64,000 nt of DNA from Thermococcus sp. 2319x1 (GTDB taxonomy: Archaea; Methanobacteriota_B; Thermococci; Thermococcales; Thermococcaceae): assembly GCF_001484685.1 (NCBI RefSeq), contig NZ_CP012200.1, positions 1,296,321-1,360,320 of the forward strand. The letters run 5' to 3'. The notes under the pieces are model-generated. The model made no database searches and was not told where the DNA came from. It worked only from the letters and a program-made list of their open reading frames with translations. Position numbers and translations under genes: made by a program. Of the stretch, positions 1 through 8,459 are shown one piece after another; the first letter of the stretch is position 1, and the number at the start of each line of letters is the position of its first letter.

Positions 1-1056
1 TGCATAGTCACCGCAAATTCCGCTTTGGTAGTATATAGTATCATTAGCTGCTTGTAATTTTGTCAGGTTGGCATAAAGTTCTCGTTGGTAATCTGATAAA
101 GTGCTCCAATTGATCACCAACACATCGACATAGTTGGCCTTTGTATAGTTGTATTGTACGGTGTTGTCAATCCATTCAAGAATCGCCCAAACTTTTTCTA
201 GTGTGCTGTTGTATTCCGTGAATTGTTCTGAAAGGGAGCTTATCTTGCTTCTAAGGAGTTTACTCAGCCCTGCTTTGAATGCTTCTGAGTCATAGTAAGT
301 TCTCCAATCATAAGTGGGATCAGTTCCGATTTCTATTTCATATCCATCCGGTAAATAATCTTTGTCTGTATCTTTCTCTAAGGGGTTCGTGAGAAAATCT
401 ATCACTTCTTCTCCGTCTAATAGTCCATCATTATCAGAATCGGAATTTAAGGGATCTGTGAAATACTTTATGAGCTCTTCTCCATCCCAAAGTCTGTCCC
501 TGTCAGTGTCTTCATTAATCGGATTAGTTCCTAATTGTAGTTCTTCTCCATCATAAAGGCCATCGTTATCAGTATCTTTTCTTGTGGGGTTTGTGTTGTA
601 GGTTAATAACTCCTCAAAGTCTGTGAGGTTGTCTTTGTCTGTGTCTTTTGATAGCGGGTTTGTCTTGTAAAGGTTGGCTTCCTCCCCGTCAATTATACCA
701 TCCTTGTCGGTATCGGGTTCCAGAGGATTTGTGTTATAACTAAAAAATTCTTCCCAATCTGATAGTCCATCCCCATCTGAATCGAATTTGAGAGGATTTG
801 TTTTATATTTATTGACCTCCTCTCCATCGCTTATTCCGTCCCCATCTGTGTCTGGATTAAAGGGGTCTGTCCCATATTTTTGTTCCTCTTCAAAGGTTAA
901 CCCATCATTGTCTTCTGGTTGGGTGGAAGTAGACTCAATTAATGGAGAGTGGGAGGTTATAGTCTGTTGAGTGGTTGCTTGTTCGGTGCTTTGAATACAG
1001 GCAGAACTGAGACTTATTACAATTATGAGTACTATAAGAAGAGACCTAACTTTCAT
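1..1056 (-). CDS. Lipoprotein with calcium-binding repeats and a transglutaminase-like domain (3' end outside window)
   Basis: The gene reads leftward off the window edge, so only the first 352 residues are visible. The N-terminus MKVRSLLIVLIIVISLSSAC is a lipoprotein signal with a lipobox cysteine at about residue 20, so the protein is probably anchored outside the membrane. Residues ~50-250 carry eight near-tandem acidic repeats of the form DTDGDGISDGEE, like thrombospondin type 3 calcium repeats, spaced about 23-25 residues. At the truncated end the sequence YYQSGICGDYA resembles the catalytic-Cys motif of transglutaminase/cysteine-protease-like folds. A TATA-like AT stretch lies about 1093-1103. 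Substrate unknown. Confidence 0.8.
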   Translation of the reverse strand, partial: MKVRSLLIVLIIVISLSSACIQSTEQATTQQTITSHSPLIESTSTQPEDNDGLTFEEEQKYGTDPFNPDTDGDGISDGEEVNKYKTNPLKFDSDGDGLSDWEEFFSYNTNPLEPDTDKDGIIDGEEANLYKTNPLSKDTDKDNLTDFEELLTYNTNPTRKDTDNDGLYDGEELQLGTNPINEDTDRDRLWDGEELIKYFTDPLNSDSDNDGLLDGEEVIDFLTNPLEKDTDKDYLPDGYEIEIGTDPTYDWRTYYDSEAFKAGLSKLLRSKISSLSEQFTEYNSTLEKVWAILEWIDNTVQYNYTKANYVDVLVINWSTLSDYQRELYANLTKLQAANDTIYYQSGICGDYA

Positions 1057-1362
1057 GTTTCCTGCACCGTATAGATACTATTGCGGAGGGAAAAATATTT
1101 AAGGTTTACTCTAGTTCCCATCGGGTCGTTAGGATTACTTAACTTTTTTGATTGGTGGCTGTTATGGACTTCCGGCAGGGAATTCTGCTCATAAAATTTA
1201 CCCCGTAATCAGAACCAAAAAAACACTCTTTCTGAGGCCGGGGGGAGTGTCAGTTTGAAAGGCTTGGCCCTCAGGTTTTAGGGCGATTCCGGCCGTGAAT
1301 CTGGGGAATCACTTCACATGTGGTGGGAACTGGGGCAAGGTTTCCGTGACGAGCATAACTAA
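1057..1362. other. Intergenic stretch with a GC-rich block
   Basis: 306 bases with no convincing gene. The first part holds the leftward promoter of the lipoprotein. From about 1233 to 1360 the DNA is clearly more GC-rich than its surroundings and is open in one rightward frame for ~40 codons after a stop. It has no supported start or family match, so it may be decayed coding sequence. Confidence 0.35.
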
Positions 1363-2013
1363 TCACAAGAGCTCTGAAAATAGTAAATCCTCTTTTTTGC
1401 CTCCGGCTTTTTTGAATGCCTTTAAGCTCCAGCTTATGTTACCTACATCTCCCGGCCGGTGGGCATCGCTTGCAAAGGCTAGTTTTACTCCCTTCTGGAT
1501 GCACAGCTTTATGAAGTCTAACTCCGGCACCCTGTATCGGGAGCTTATCTCAAAAGCCTTCCCATACTCCTCCGCCAGCTCGACTATCTCCTTATATTCT
1601 TCAATCGAAGGATAGCCCACATATGGGAAAACGTTTCCGAAGTGTCCTATTATGTCGATGTTCTCATCTTGAAGGGCCAGCTTTATGAGTTCGAGATATT
1701 CATCGTACCTCCCCGGGTCGAAGTAGAGGTGAACGGAGGCTATTACGTAGTCGAGCTTTTTTCTAAAGTCGCTGTTTATATCAACGCCTTCCGGAAGAAT
1801 ATTGGCCTCTATTCCAGCCATAACGGTTATCTCACTTTCTTTTTTGGTTTGGTCCATAAGGGCAAGGTATGAGTTGAGCAGGTGGGGAGTGAAGAAATGC
1901 GCGTGATCGCTGATTCCAACAATCTTTAGTCCCTTTCTCTCAGCCTCGGCAATATTGTCCCTGATGTTTCCAATTCCATCAGAAAACCTTGTGTGGGTGT
2001 GGAGGTCCATCAT
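1363..2013 (-). CDS. PHP-domain metal-dependent phosphoesterase
   Basis: 216 residues, the length of a stand-alone PHP phosphatase (HisK/YcdX-like). The metal-binding motifs are present in order: HTHTRFSDG at residue ~5, GISDHAHF at ~33, GIEAN at ~67, ASVHLYFD at ~91, IIGHFGN at ~120 and FASDAHRPGD at ~180. It probably hydrolyses a phosphomonoester; the substrate cannot be read from the sequence. The start is one of two adjacent ATGs (2013 or 2010) after GGGAGC. Its TATA-like element (about 2040-2052) lies back-to-back with the B12-mutase promoter. Confidence 0.85.
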   Translation of the reverse strand: MMDLHTHTRFSDGIGNIRDNIAEAERKGLKIVGISDHAHFFTPHLLNSYLALMDQTKKESEITVMAGIEANILPEGVDINSDFRKKLDYVIASVHLYFDPGRYDEYLELIKLALQDENIDIIGHFGNVFPYVGYPSIEEYKEIVELAEEYGKAFEISSRYRVPELDFIKLCIQKGVKLAFASDAHRPGDVGNISWSLKAFKKAGGKKEDLLFSELL

Positions 2014-2062
2014 CTTAGCTCCCGTATCTCATCTGCTTAAAAATTTAAAAGCCTTGCACTTT

Positions 2063-2079
2063 TTGGATAAAATATCCAA
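2063..2079. promoter_or_regulatory. B12-type operator (site 1), upstream of mutase subunit
   Basis: Perfect inverted repeat TTGGAT-AAAAT-ATCCAA. It lies between the divergent PHP gene and the methylmalonyl-CoA mutase small-subunit gene, about 30 bp before that gene's TATA box (TTTAAATA, ~2110-2117). The same arms and 5-bp spacer recur at other B12-related genes in this window. Confidence 0.65.
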
Positions 2080-2149
2080 TGTAAACCCAAACCTTTAGGT
2101 TTGACAACCTTTAAATACTGTCTTACTCTAATGAAAGTTGGTGGTGAAT

Positions 2150-2584
2150 ATGGTCGAGCGTTCGAAGGTTAGGGTTCTAATAGCAAAGCCGGGACTGGAT
2201 GGTCACGATAGAGGGGCAAAGGTCATAGCGAGGGCACTTAGGGATGCGGGTTTTGAGGTCATCTACACCGGAATAAGACAAACACCCGAGCAAATAGTAG
2301 AAAGCGCTATACAGGAGGATATAGACGTTCTTGGGTTGAGCATTCTTTCCGGAGCGCACATGGTTCTCATCCCAAAGATTCTCAGACTTCTGGAGGAGAA
2401 GGGCATAAAGCCAAACGAGGATATACTCGTTCTTGCCGGGGGTATAATACCCCCTGACGATGCTCAAGAGCTTGAAAAAATGGGCGTTGCAAGGGTTTTC
2501 GGCCCTGGAAGTCCAATTGAAGAGATTATCAGGTTCATCGATGAGAACGTTCCAAAGCTCAAGAAGTTCAGGGGAGAAAGCTAA
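2150..2584 (+). CDS. Methylmalonyl-CoA mutase, small (cobalamin-binding) subunit
   Basis: 144 residues, the size of the separate archaeal B12-binding subunit that pairs with a larger catalytic subunit encoded elsewhere. The cobalamin motif DxHxxG appears as DGHDRG near residue 18, followed by LSILSG (~65) and LAGGIIP (~103), as in B12-binding Rossmann domains. The complex interconverts methylmalonyl-CoA and succinyl-CoA. The chosen ATG follows GGTGGTGA; a TTG four codons upstream is less likely. The neighbours MeaB and epimerase support the assignment. Confidence 0.93.
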   Translation: MVERSKVRVLIAKPGLDGHDRGAKVIARALRDAGFEVIYTGIRQTPEQIVESAIQEDIDVLGLSILSGAHMVLIPKILRLLEEKGIKPNEDILVLAGGIIPPDDAQELEKMGVARVFGPGSPIEEIIRFIDENVPKLKKFRGES

Positions 2585-2601
2585 GGTTTATATTTTCTTT
2601 T

Positions 2602-2618
2602 TTGGATAATTAATCCAA
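2602..2618. promoter_or_regulatory. B12-type operator (site 2), at the meaB promoter
   Basis: Perfect inverted repeat TTGGAT-AATTA-ATCCAA. It lies where transcription should start, about 20 bp after a TATA-like TTTATATTTT (2587-2596) and just before the meaB ATG. That position suits a repressor site. Confidence 0.68.
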
Positions 2619-2627
2619 GTGATAAAT

Positions 2628-3587
2628 ATGATAAACGAGCTGATTGAGAGAATGCTTAATGGGGATAAGAGGGCAACCGCAAGGTTGATAACTTTAGTAG
2701 AAAACGATGAAGAAAAAGCGAGGGAAATAGTCAAGAAGATTTACCCATACACCGGAAATGCCTATATCGTTGGAATAACCGGTCCTCCCGGCTCTGGAAA
2801 GTCGACTTTAGTTGATAAGCTCATAAAAAAAGCCAGAGATGAAGGAAAGATAGTTGGGGTTATAGCTATAGACCCCACGTCTCCGTTCACTGGAGGGGCT
2901 CTTCTTGGGGATAGGATAAGAATGCAAGGGCACTCCACGGATCCGGGCGTATTTATAAGGAGCATGGCAACAAGGGGTTCTCTTGGAGGACTGGCAAAGG
3001 CAACCAACGATGCTATAAAAATACTTGATGCCTACGGCTGTAATGTTATTTTTGTAGAAACCGTTGGTGTGGGGCAGATTGAGGTGGACATTGTAAAAAC
3101 CGCCGATACCGTGGTTTTGGTCACCGTTCCAGGCTTAGGGGATGACGTTCAGGCTATAAAAGCGGGGCTCATGGAGATAGCGGATATCTTTGTGGTCAAC
3201 AAAGCCGATAAGGAGGGTGCAGATGCCACAGTGTTCGAACTCGAGCTGATGCTTGATCTCGAAAAGGAGAAATGGGAGAAAAGGGGCTGGAGGCCGCCAA
3301 TAGTCTCTACCGTTGCTTTTACCAACAGGGGAATTGATCAGCTCTGGGAAGCCATCAACAAACACAGGGACTTTTTGTTGGAGAGTGGAGAAATCGAAAA
3401 GAAAAGGAAGTTCCGAGTGGGAGAAGAGATCAAAGCAATCGTTTCGAGCACCATCGCAAGAAAAATTGGGGAGATGATGGGGAATAATGAGATATCTCAG
3501 CTCATAGAGAGGATTGCCAATAGAGAGATTGATCCTTATTCTGCTGCTGATCTTGTTTTAGAGAAAGCTTTGGGGGTGAAAGTATGA
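2628..3587 (+). CDS. meaB: MeaB/ArgK-family GTPase, mutase chaperone
   Basis: 319-residue G3E GTPase that protects and reloads adenosylcobalamin-dependent methylmalonyl-CoA mutase. Visible motifs are Walker [10 protein letters not shown] (~residue 52), [15 protein letters not shown] (~85), the Walker B region FVETVGVGQ (~145) and the base-specificity motif NKAD (~190). An in-frame GTG lies three codons upstream at 2619; the ATG is preferred because the GTG abuts the operator. The stop overlaps the epimerase start (ATGA), so the two are co-transcribed. Confidence 0.94.
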   Translation: MINELIERMLNGDKRATARLITLVENDEEKAREIVKKIYPYTGNAYIVGITGPPGSGKSTLVDKLIKKARDEGKIVGVIAIDPTSPFTGGALLGDRIRMQGHSTDPGVFIRSMATRGSLGGLAKATNDAIKILDAYGCNVIFVETVGVGQIEVDIVKTADTVVLVTVPGLGDDVQAIKAGLMEIADIFVVNKADKEGADATVFELELMLDLEKEKWEKRGWRPPIVSTVAFTNRGIDQLWEAINKHRDFLLESGEIEKKRKFRVGEEIKAIVSSTIARKIGEMMGNNEISQLIERIANREIDPYSAADLVLEKALGVKV

Positions 3588-3985
3588 TAAGGAAAGTTGA
3601 CCATATTGGAATTGCAGTTAGGAACCTTGAGGAAGCTATTAAGATTTGGGAAAATCTCGGGTTAAAGGTCGAGGAGATTGAGGAAGTTCCGGACCAAAAA
3701 GTTAGGACTGCCATTTTCTACGCCGGTGAAACGAGGATTGAGCTTTTGGAGGCAACTGCAGAGGACTCACCAATAGCGAAGTTCATTGAGAAGAGAGGAG
3801 AAGGCATACACCACATTGCTCTCGGCGTTGACAACATTGAGGAACACTTGAAGAAGCTCAAAGAAAAAGGATTCAAACTCATTGATGAGACGCCCAGAAT
3901 AGGAGCGGGTGGGGCTAAGATAGCTTTTGTACACCCCAAGAGTGTTGGTGGGGTTCTCCTTGAGCTCTGTGAAAGGGAAGAATGA
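3584..3985 (+). CDS. mce: Methylmalonyl-CoA epimerase
   Basis: 133-residue VOC-superfamily protein that interconverts the (R) and (S) forms of methylmalonyl-CoA. Two beta-alpha-beta-beta-beta units are visible. Metal-ligand positions lie in VDHIGIAV near the N-terminus, IELLEA (~50), GIHHIALGV (~75) and LLELCE at the C-terminus. It overlaps meaB by 4 bp and completes a mutase accessory operon; the large mutase subunit is not in the window. Confidence 0.93.
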   Translation: MIRKVDHIGIAVRNLEEAIKIWENLGLKVEEIEEVPDQKVRTAIFYAGETRIELLEATAEDSPIAKFIEKRGEGIHHIALGVDNIEEHLKKLKEKGFKLIDETPRIGAGGAKIAFVHPKSVGGVLLELCEREE

Positions 3986-4060
3986 CTCCTTTTAATTTTT
4001 GTTAGGAACTAAAAACCAGTCCTTTTTCTCTTGGAGTTTTCTTAGAAAAGTTTGTTAGGT

Positions 4061-4184
4061 GGCCGGCGGCGTCCCCGGTTTCCCGCCCCCTCTCGGAGGG
4101 CAGTACACCCGGGATCGCTGGCGGGCTTAACTTCCGGGATCGAAACGAGTCCGGGTGTGGCCCCGCCGCTATGACCGCCGTACC
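4061..4184 (-). rRNA. rrf: 5S ribosomal RNA
   Basis: The minus strand contains the diagnostic 5S core CCCGGAAGTTAAGCC (complement near 4119-4133) in a GC-rich block of about 123 nt. Complementary ends (CGGCGGTC against GACGCCGCCG) form helix I. No 16S or 23S gene adjoins it, so this is a free-standing 5S copy. Ends are approximate to a few bases. Confidence 0.93.
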
Positions 4185-4203
4185 ACTATCAACTCCCGAC
4201 ATT

Positions 4204-4215
4204 GGGTTTATAAAT
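4204..4215 (-). promoter_or_regulatory. TATA box of the 5S rRNA gene
   Basis: The minus strand reads AAATTTATAAACCC, with the TATA core about 25 bp before the 5' end of the 5S gene, the normal archaeal spacing. Confidence 0.75.
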
Positions 4216-4336
4216 TTTGCGGTAAAAGCAAAATCATGGATATTTGCATCTTTTAGGGGTGTAAAGTTTAAGTACACTCCTTCAGGTGAAAAACTTAAAT
4301 AGTGAAAAGACTTCCTACATAAAAGCGGTGATGAAA

Positions 4337-5188
4337 ATGAAAGTTAAAAGCCTCATGACTCCAGACCCAGTGGTAATTGAACTTCCGGCAACGAGGAGTT
4401 ACGCACTCGATCTTTTCAAAAAACATAAATTCAGGTCTTTTCCGGTAGTTAAAAAAGGCACAAAAGAGCTTGTTGGTATAGTTAGCATAAAAAGTGTTCT
4501 ATTGCACCCCGATGAGGATCAACTTGCAATGCTCGTTAAGAGAGACGTCCCAACCGTACATCCCGATGATGCCTTGAAAAAGGCCGCAAAGCTGATGCTT
4601 GAATACGACTACAGGCGTGTTGTTGTAGTGGATGATCAAAACCGAGTTGTGGGTATTCTAACGGTGGGGGATATAATAAGAAGGTACCTCTCCAAGGACG
4701 AAAAAATGAAGGAGATAGAAATTGAGCCATATTACCAGAGATACGTGAGCGTTGTCTGGAGAGGAACGCCCCTAAAGGCTGCATTAAAGGCACTGCTACT
4801 TTCAAACTCCATGGCTTTGCCCGTGATAGATGATGAAGGGAACCTTATAGGCATCATCGATGAGACAGACCTCCTCAAAGACAGCGAGATCGTGAGGGTT
4901 ATGAGAAGTGCAGACTTAGCAGCTTCCAGCGAGGAGGAATGGATATTGGAGAGCCATCCGGTGCTTCTCTTTGAGAAGGCAGAACTTCAGATTCCCAAAA
5001 AGCCAGTGGAAGAAATTATGACAACCGAACTAAAACTTGCCACCCCTCATATGAGTGTTTATGAAGTGGCAAACATAATGACAGAGGAACACATAGAGCA
5101 GCTACCCGTTGTCAAAGGGGGAGGAGAAATAATAGGATTGATTAGGGACATTGACCTCATAAGGGCAATAATAGTGAAAAAGGTATGA
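4337..5188 (+). CDS. Protein of four CBS domains
   Basis: 283 residues consisting almost entirely of CBS repeats: VKSLMTPDPVV at the start, RDVPTVHPDDALKKAAKLM (~72), YQRYVSVVWRGTPLKAAL (~135) and VEEIMTTELKLATPHMSV (~220). CBS pairs bind adenosyl ligands such as AMP, ATP or SAM and act as sensors. The start at 4337 is spaced 5-6 bp after GGTGA; the ATG at 4331 overlaps that site. It overlaps homoserine dehydrogenase by 4 bp (ATGA), which suggests a link to control of the aspartate-derived amino acid branch; that link is inference. Confidence 0.88.
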   Translation: MKVKSLMTPDPVVIELPATRSYALDLFKKHKFRSFPVVKKGTKELVGIVSIKSVLLHPDEDQLAMLVKRDVPTVHPDDALKKAAKLMLEYDYRRVVVVDDQNRVVGILTVGDIIRRYLSKDEKMKEIEIEPYYQRYVSVVWRGTPLKAALKALLLSNSMALPVIDDEGNLIGIIDETDLLKDSEIVRVMRSADLAASSEEEWILESHPVLLFEKAELQIPKKPVEEIMTTELKLATPHMSVYEVANIMTEEHIEQLPVVKGGGEIIGLIRDIDLIRAIIVKKV

Positions 5189-6195
5189 AGGAAATTTCCC
5201 TTTCTCTTATCGGTTTTGGAAACGTGGGAAAAGGCGTTGCCGAGGTAATCCTCAATAAACGTCAGTATTTCAAAGAGAAATACAACCTTGAGATCAAGGT
5301 GGTGAGCATTACCGATTCTACCGCCACAATATGGAATCCCAACGGGATAGACCTAAAAGAGGCTTTGGAAACTAAGAAAAGCTTTGGTTCGCTTAAATTC
5401 TGGGGAGATGAGTATGAGGTTTATGAGTTGGGGGCTTCTGAGGTGGTTGAAGAAGTCGACAGCGACGTGGTGGTTGACGTTACCAACGATAAAAATGCAG
5501 CAAAATGGCATCTGAAGGCTTTAAAGACTGGAAAGGCCGTTGTAACCTCAAATAAACCGCCTGTGGTTTTTAGCTATAGAGAGCTCCTCAAGGTCTCGTC
5601 TGAGAAAGATGTGCCTTACCTTTTCGAGGCCACAGTAATGGCGGGGACGCCCATAATACACCTCCTTAGGAGAGCTCTACTCGCTGATTCTATAGAAAGA
5701 ATCTGGGGAGTGCTTAACGGCACAACAACGTTTATCCTAAACGCAGTAGAAGAAGGCATGAGCTTTGAAGAAGCCCTTAAAAAAGCTCAGAGGCTCGGAA
5801 TAGCAGAAAGAGACCCATCAAACGACATCAAAGGAATTGATGCAGGTTATAAGGGAGTCATTTTGCATAACGTAGCCTTTTACCCCTTTGATTTCAAAAA
5901 AGCTTACATAGAAGGTATAGAAGGGATATCGGAGGAGAAAATCAGGGAGAACTTCAAAAAAGGAACTGTTACAAGGCTTGTTGCCCTTTTAGAAGATGGA
6001 AAAGTGGAGATAAAGCTCAGAGAATTGCCCATGAACAGTCCCTTAGCCGTTAAAGGTACTTCGAACGTTGCTTTGATAGAGAGCGATTTATTGGGGGAGT
6101 TAGTTATTAGGGGAGCCGGGGCAGGGATAAAAGAAACTGCTTCTGGAGTTGTGAGCGACATAATAAGAGCATCCTCAAAAACCAAATATTTATAA
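5185..6195 (+). CDS. hom: Homoserine dehydrogenase
   Basis: 336 residues, the short form without a C-terminal ACT domain. The NAD(P)-binding motif GFGNVGKGVAEV is at residue ~10, TSNKPP (~118), the catalytic-region GTTTFILN (~178) and GIDAGYKGVILHN (~220). It reduces aspartate semialdehyde to homoserine on the way to threonine and methionine. It is translationally coupled to the CBS protein upstream, which might supply the regulatory function normally given by an ACT domain. Confidence 0.93.
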   Translation: MKEISLSLIGFGNVGKGVAEVILNKRQYFKEKYNLEIKVVSITDSTATIWNPNGIDLKEALETKKSFGSLKFWGDEYEVYELGASEVVEEVDSDVVVDVTNDKNAAKWHLKALKTGKAVVTSNKPPVVFSYRELLKVSSEKDVPYLFEATVMAGTPIIHLLRRALLADSIERIWGVLNGTTTFILNAVEEGMSFEEALKKAQRLGIAERDPSNDIKGIDAGYKGVILHNVAFYPFDFKKAYIEGIEGISEEKIRENFKKGTVTRLVALLEDGKVEIKLRELPMNSPLAVKGTSNVALIESDLLGELVIRGAGAGIKETASGVVSDIIRASSKTKYL

Positions 6196-6226
6196 CTCCC
6201 TTCTGGATTTTTGACTCGGTGAGAGC

Positions 6227-6754
6227 GTGGAGCATGTAATAGCCCTCCATCAGGTTTATGGGGAGCTGATATTCAGGGGGCTTAAGTATCATGAAATAAG
6301 GAAAGCTCCTGTTTTTAGGGAGGGGGACACTGTTTTTCTCTATATCGCAAGGGGAGACCTAAGCGTCTTAAGAAGAACTATGGAAAAACTCGGCCTGAGT
6401 GAAGAACAAGTTTTAACTAAAAGGGGAAGCATTGTTGGGGGATTTGAAGTTGGAGAAGTCATCAAAGCTGACTTCGAGACGCTGTGGGAGCTAACAAAAG
6501 ACACCAGCGGGCTTAGTTTTGTTTATGGCGAGGAAGAGGGCAAAAAATGGCTTAAACAGTATATAAAAGAATACGGCTATGCCTTCACCATAGAAAGGCC
6601 GTTTCTTTTTAGAGAACCCCTCACGAGAGAAAAAATGAAGGAGCTTTACGGCATTCACGTAGAGGGGATAATTCACCTTTCAAGCAGGACGAGGAAGCCA
6701 TGGGTTAAAACCCTTCTCGAAGACCTCACCGCGAGAGAGGTTCACTTTATTTAA
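6227..6754 (+). CDS. DUF365/ASCH-like (PUA-related) protein
   Basis: 175 residues with a GTG start four bases after GGTGA. The N-terminus (HVIALHQVYGELIFRGLK) and the GDTVFLYIARGD and GGFEVGEV stretches resemble ASCH/PUA-like beta barrels found in small archaeal proteins, possibly RNA-binding. The family call is by pattern only and no catalytic motif is evident. Confidence 0.65.
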   Translation: MEHVIALHQVYGELIFRGLKYHEIRKAPVFREGDTVFLYIARGDLSVLRRTMEKLGLSEEQVLTKRGSIVGGFEVGEVIKADFETLWELTKDTSGLSFVYGEEEGKKWLKQYIKEYGYAFTIERPFLFREPLTREKMKELYGIHVEGIIHLSSRTRKPWVKTLLEDLTAREVHFI

Positions 6755-6758
6755 CCCC

Positions 6759-7364
6759 TTATTCGGTATCTTCTTCAGGATAATATACTACGTAAGGCCC
6801 CGTGCTGAGTTTTTTGATTTCTTCTTTTGTAAGAAGCCTGCTCTTTACTTTCTCACCTATTAATGCACTGTTCCCAAAGGGATCCATGATTTTTACTGTT
6901 ATGGGTTTTTTGCCTTCTCTTACCTCTTCGATATAGGAGAGTATTTCATCGATCTTCTTTACGCTCTCCTCATCGTTTTCCTGAGTCTTAAAATTCCTAG
7001 CCATTAGCAAGGTTTCCCTAGTTCTCTCAAGAATCCCTTCTATATTCGTTACAAACCCCTGACTCGCCGGCCCAGGCTCTATTTTAACTCCAATCTCCTC
7101 AAGCTCAATGGTACCACTTTTGCTCCTTACAACCCTTGTAAAGAGATCTTTTTCTTCTTCTACCTTTATACTGTAAAGTTTGGGCTCTTTCTCCTCGAGT
7201 ATCATTACATCGGCATTTCTGTATCCACACTTCTCGCATATTATCGTAGACTCCATCACCTTACCAAAATATGGAATTTCATGAATGTGATTAAGAGCCT
7301 TCAGACTGTTCTTTCCCCCACATATCGGGCAGTCGCCAAGCCTAACCTCATGTATCTCGCCCAT
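6759..7364 (-). CDS. ZPR1-type zinc-finger protein
   Basis: 201 residues. One four-cysteine zinc finger is visible at the N-terminus (CPICGG at ~12 and CEKCGY at ~43), followed by ~150 residues of the ZPR1 beta-sandwich type with EIGVKIEPGPASQGFVTNIEGIL (in part) and IMDPFGNSALIG. Eukaryotic ZPR1 interacts with translation elongation factor 1A; the archaeal single-domain form has no established role. It converges with the DUF365 gene. Confidence 0.82.
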   Translation of the reverse strand: MGEIHEVRLGDCPICGGKNSLKALNHIHEIPYFGKVMESTIICEKCGYRNADVMILEEKEPKLYSIKVEEEKDLFTRVVRSKSGTIELEEIGVKIEPGPASQGFVTNIEGILERTRETLLMARNFKTQENDEESVKKIDEILSYIEEVREGKKPITVKIMDPFGNSALIGEKVKSRLLTKEEIKKLSTGPYVVYYPEEDTE

Positions 7365-7420
7365 TTCAACTCACCGGGATTAAAAAGAATAGAGAAATTT
7401 ATAAAGGTTAAAGAAGGCCT

Positions 7421-7810
7421 TCAGCCCTTGTATATTTTAATGTCTGCGGGAGTAATGAGTATCTTAATCTCATGTTTTGCTATTTTTGCCGTCTCTCCGC
7501 CAAGGGCTTGGGTAATCCCCTTTATCTGCTCAACAACCTTTGCAAGCACTTCAGGTTTTGATTCCAACGGTGTTAAATCGGCGATAATAATGTTACCTGC
7601 CTGTATTTCTTCAGAAATCTTTTCCAAATCGCTGTAACTGGTAACAACAATCTTCTTGACATATCTAATCTCCGGCTCAACAATCGTTTTCGCTATAACA
7701 TCCTCTTCCAGAGGGACGACATCAATTTCACGTCTGACATCTCTCTTCCTTCCCGTTCCAAGTTCCTTCTTTGTTTCTTCTTTTTTGATAATCTTGTCAA
7801 ACAGTCCCAT
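7421..7810 (-). CDS. sepF: Archaeal SepF-like cell-division protein
   Basis: 129 residues. The N-terminal MGLFDKIIKK forms a short amphipathic helix, the membrane-targeting segment of SepF, followed by a charged linker and a DUF552 domain (IVVTSYSDLEKISEEIQAG... to the C-terminal KIYKG). SepF anchors FtsZ to the membrane. The ATG at 7810 follows GGGGTGA by five bases; the GTG three codons upstream overlaps that site. Confidence 0.87.
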   Translation of the reverse strand: MGLFDKIIKKEETKKELGTGRKRDVRREIDVVPLEEDVIAKTIVEPEIRYVKKIVVTSYSDLEKISEEIQAGNIIIADLTPLESKPEVLAKVVEQIKGITQALGGETAKIAKHEIKILITPADIKIYKG

Positions 7811-8228
7811 ACTTTTCACCCCAAAAACATTCTTGACTAAGTTATTTTTTGGTACTAGGTCTTTATATTTCTTATGGATGAGCTAATTAATAAGTGGCAA
7901 AGAGATGGTGTATCAAAAAGTGAAGGTACGTCTTTTGTCAGCCGAGGGATTAAAATGAATTAGGGCTTCCAATAGGTGAGCAAAAAATCTTTGTGAGTGA
8001 TCTTATGCACAACTCCCACTACCTAGGTAAGACCTTAAATTTCGCTGATTGTCTATATAGGGAGACATTTTCCAGAGATGAGGTATGTCGCCTCTCCCCT
8101 AAATAGTTCCCATTTATTTATGAGAAAATGGGAGATGAAAAGGGTGAAAACGGTCGCTTTTATCGAAAGGTTTATATATCTTCAATTCAAAAAATAAGAA
8201 TGAAGAATTTCCCAAGGAGGTGTTGTGA
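7811..8228 (+). other. Intergenic region holding possible coding remnant and the histone promoter
   Basis: About 420 bases. A 29-codon ATG reading frame (7874-7963) and, in another frame, an open stretch of ~50 codons ending at 8104 (reading ...GEQKIFVSDLMHNSHYLG...) look amino-acid-like but lack a supported start or family. The last 65 bases are the histone promoter region. Confidence 0.3.
8164..8180 (+). promoter_or_regulatory. BRE and TATA box of the histone gene
   Basis: CGAAAGG followed by TTTATATATC is a strong archaeal BRE/TATA pair. It implies a start of transcription near 8200, giving a ~28-nt leader that contains AGGAGGTG before the ATG at 8229. Confidence 0.75.
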
Positions 8229-8432
8229 ATGGCTGAGTTGCCAATTGCCCCAATTGACAGATTGATTAGAAAGGCTGGTGCCGAGAGAGTTAGTGAAGAG
8301 GCCGCCAAGATACTCGCCGAGTACCTCGAAGAATACGCGGTCGAGCTCGGAAAGAAGGCTGTTGAATTCGCTAGACACGCCGGCAGAAAGACAGTCAAAG
8401 CCGAGGACATTAAGCTTGCAATCAAGGCTTGA
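8229..8432 (+). CDS. Archaeal histone
   Basis: 67 residues, the complete histone-fold length. Helix 1 begins [13 protein letters not shown], the central helix holds [35 protein letters not shown] in order, and the end is [11 protein letters not shown], all characteristic of HMf/Hpk histones that dimerise and wrap DNA. It is a single gene with a strong promoter and an AGGAGGTG ribosome site. A T-rich tract follows directly. Confidence 0.97.
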   Translation: MAELPIAPIDRLIRKAGAERVSEEAAKILAEYLEEYAVELGKKAVEFARHAGRKTVKAEDIKLAIKA

Positions 8433-8435
8433 AAG

Positions 8436-8459
8436 CCTTTTCCTTTTTGTCTTTTCTAT
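8436..8459 (+). terminator. Probable oligo-T terminator of the histone gene
   Basis: The sequence after the stop codon contains repeated T runs (CCTTTTCCTTTTTGTCTTTTC), the usual archaeal intrinsic termination signal. It lies between the histone gene and a convergent gene. Confidence 0.5.

Noticed and set aside
4002-4277. Open frame of 91 codons over the 5S rRNA
   Set aside because: It spans the 5S gene on the same strand; the RNA explains the sequence.
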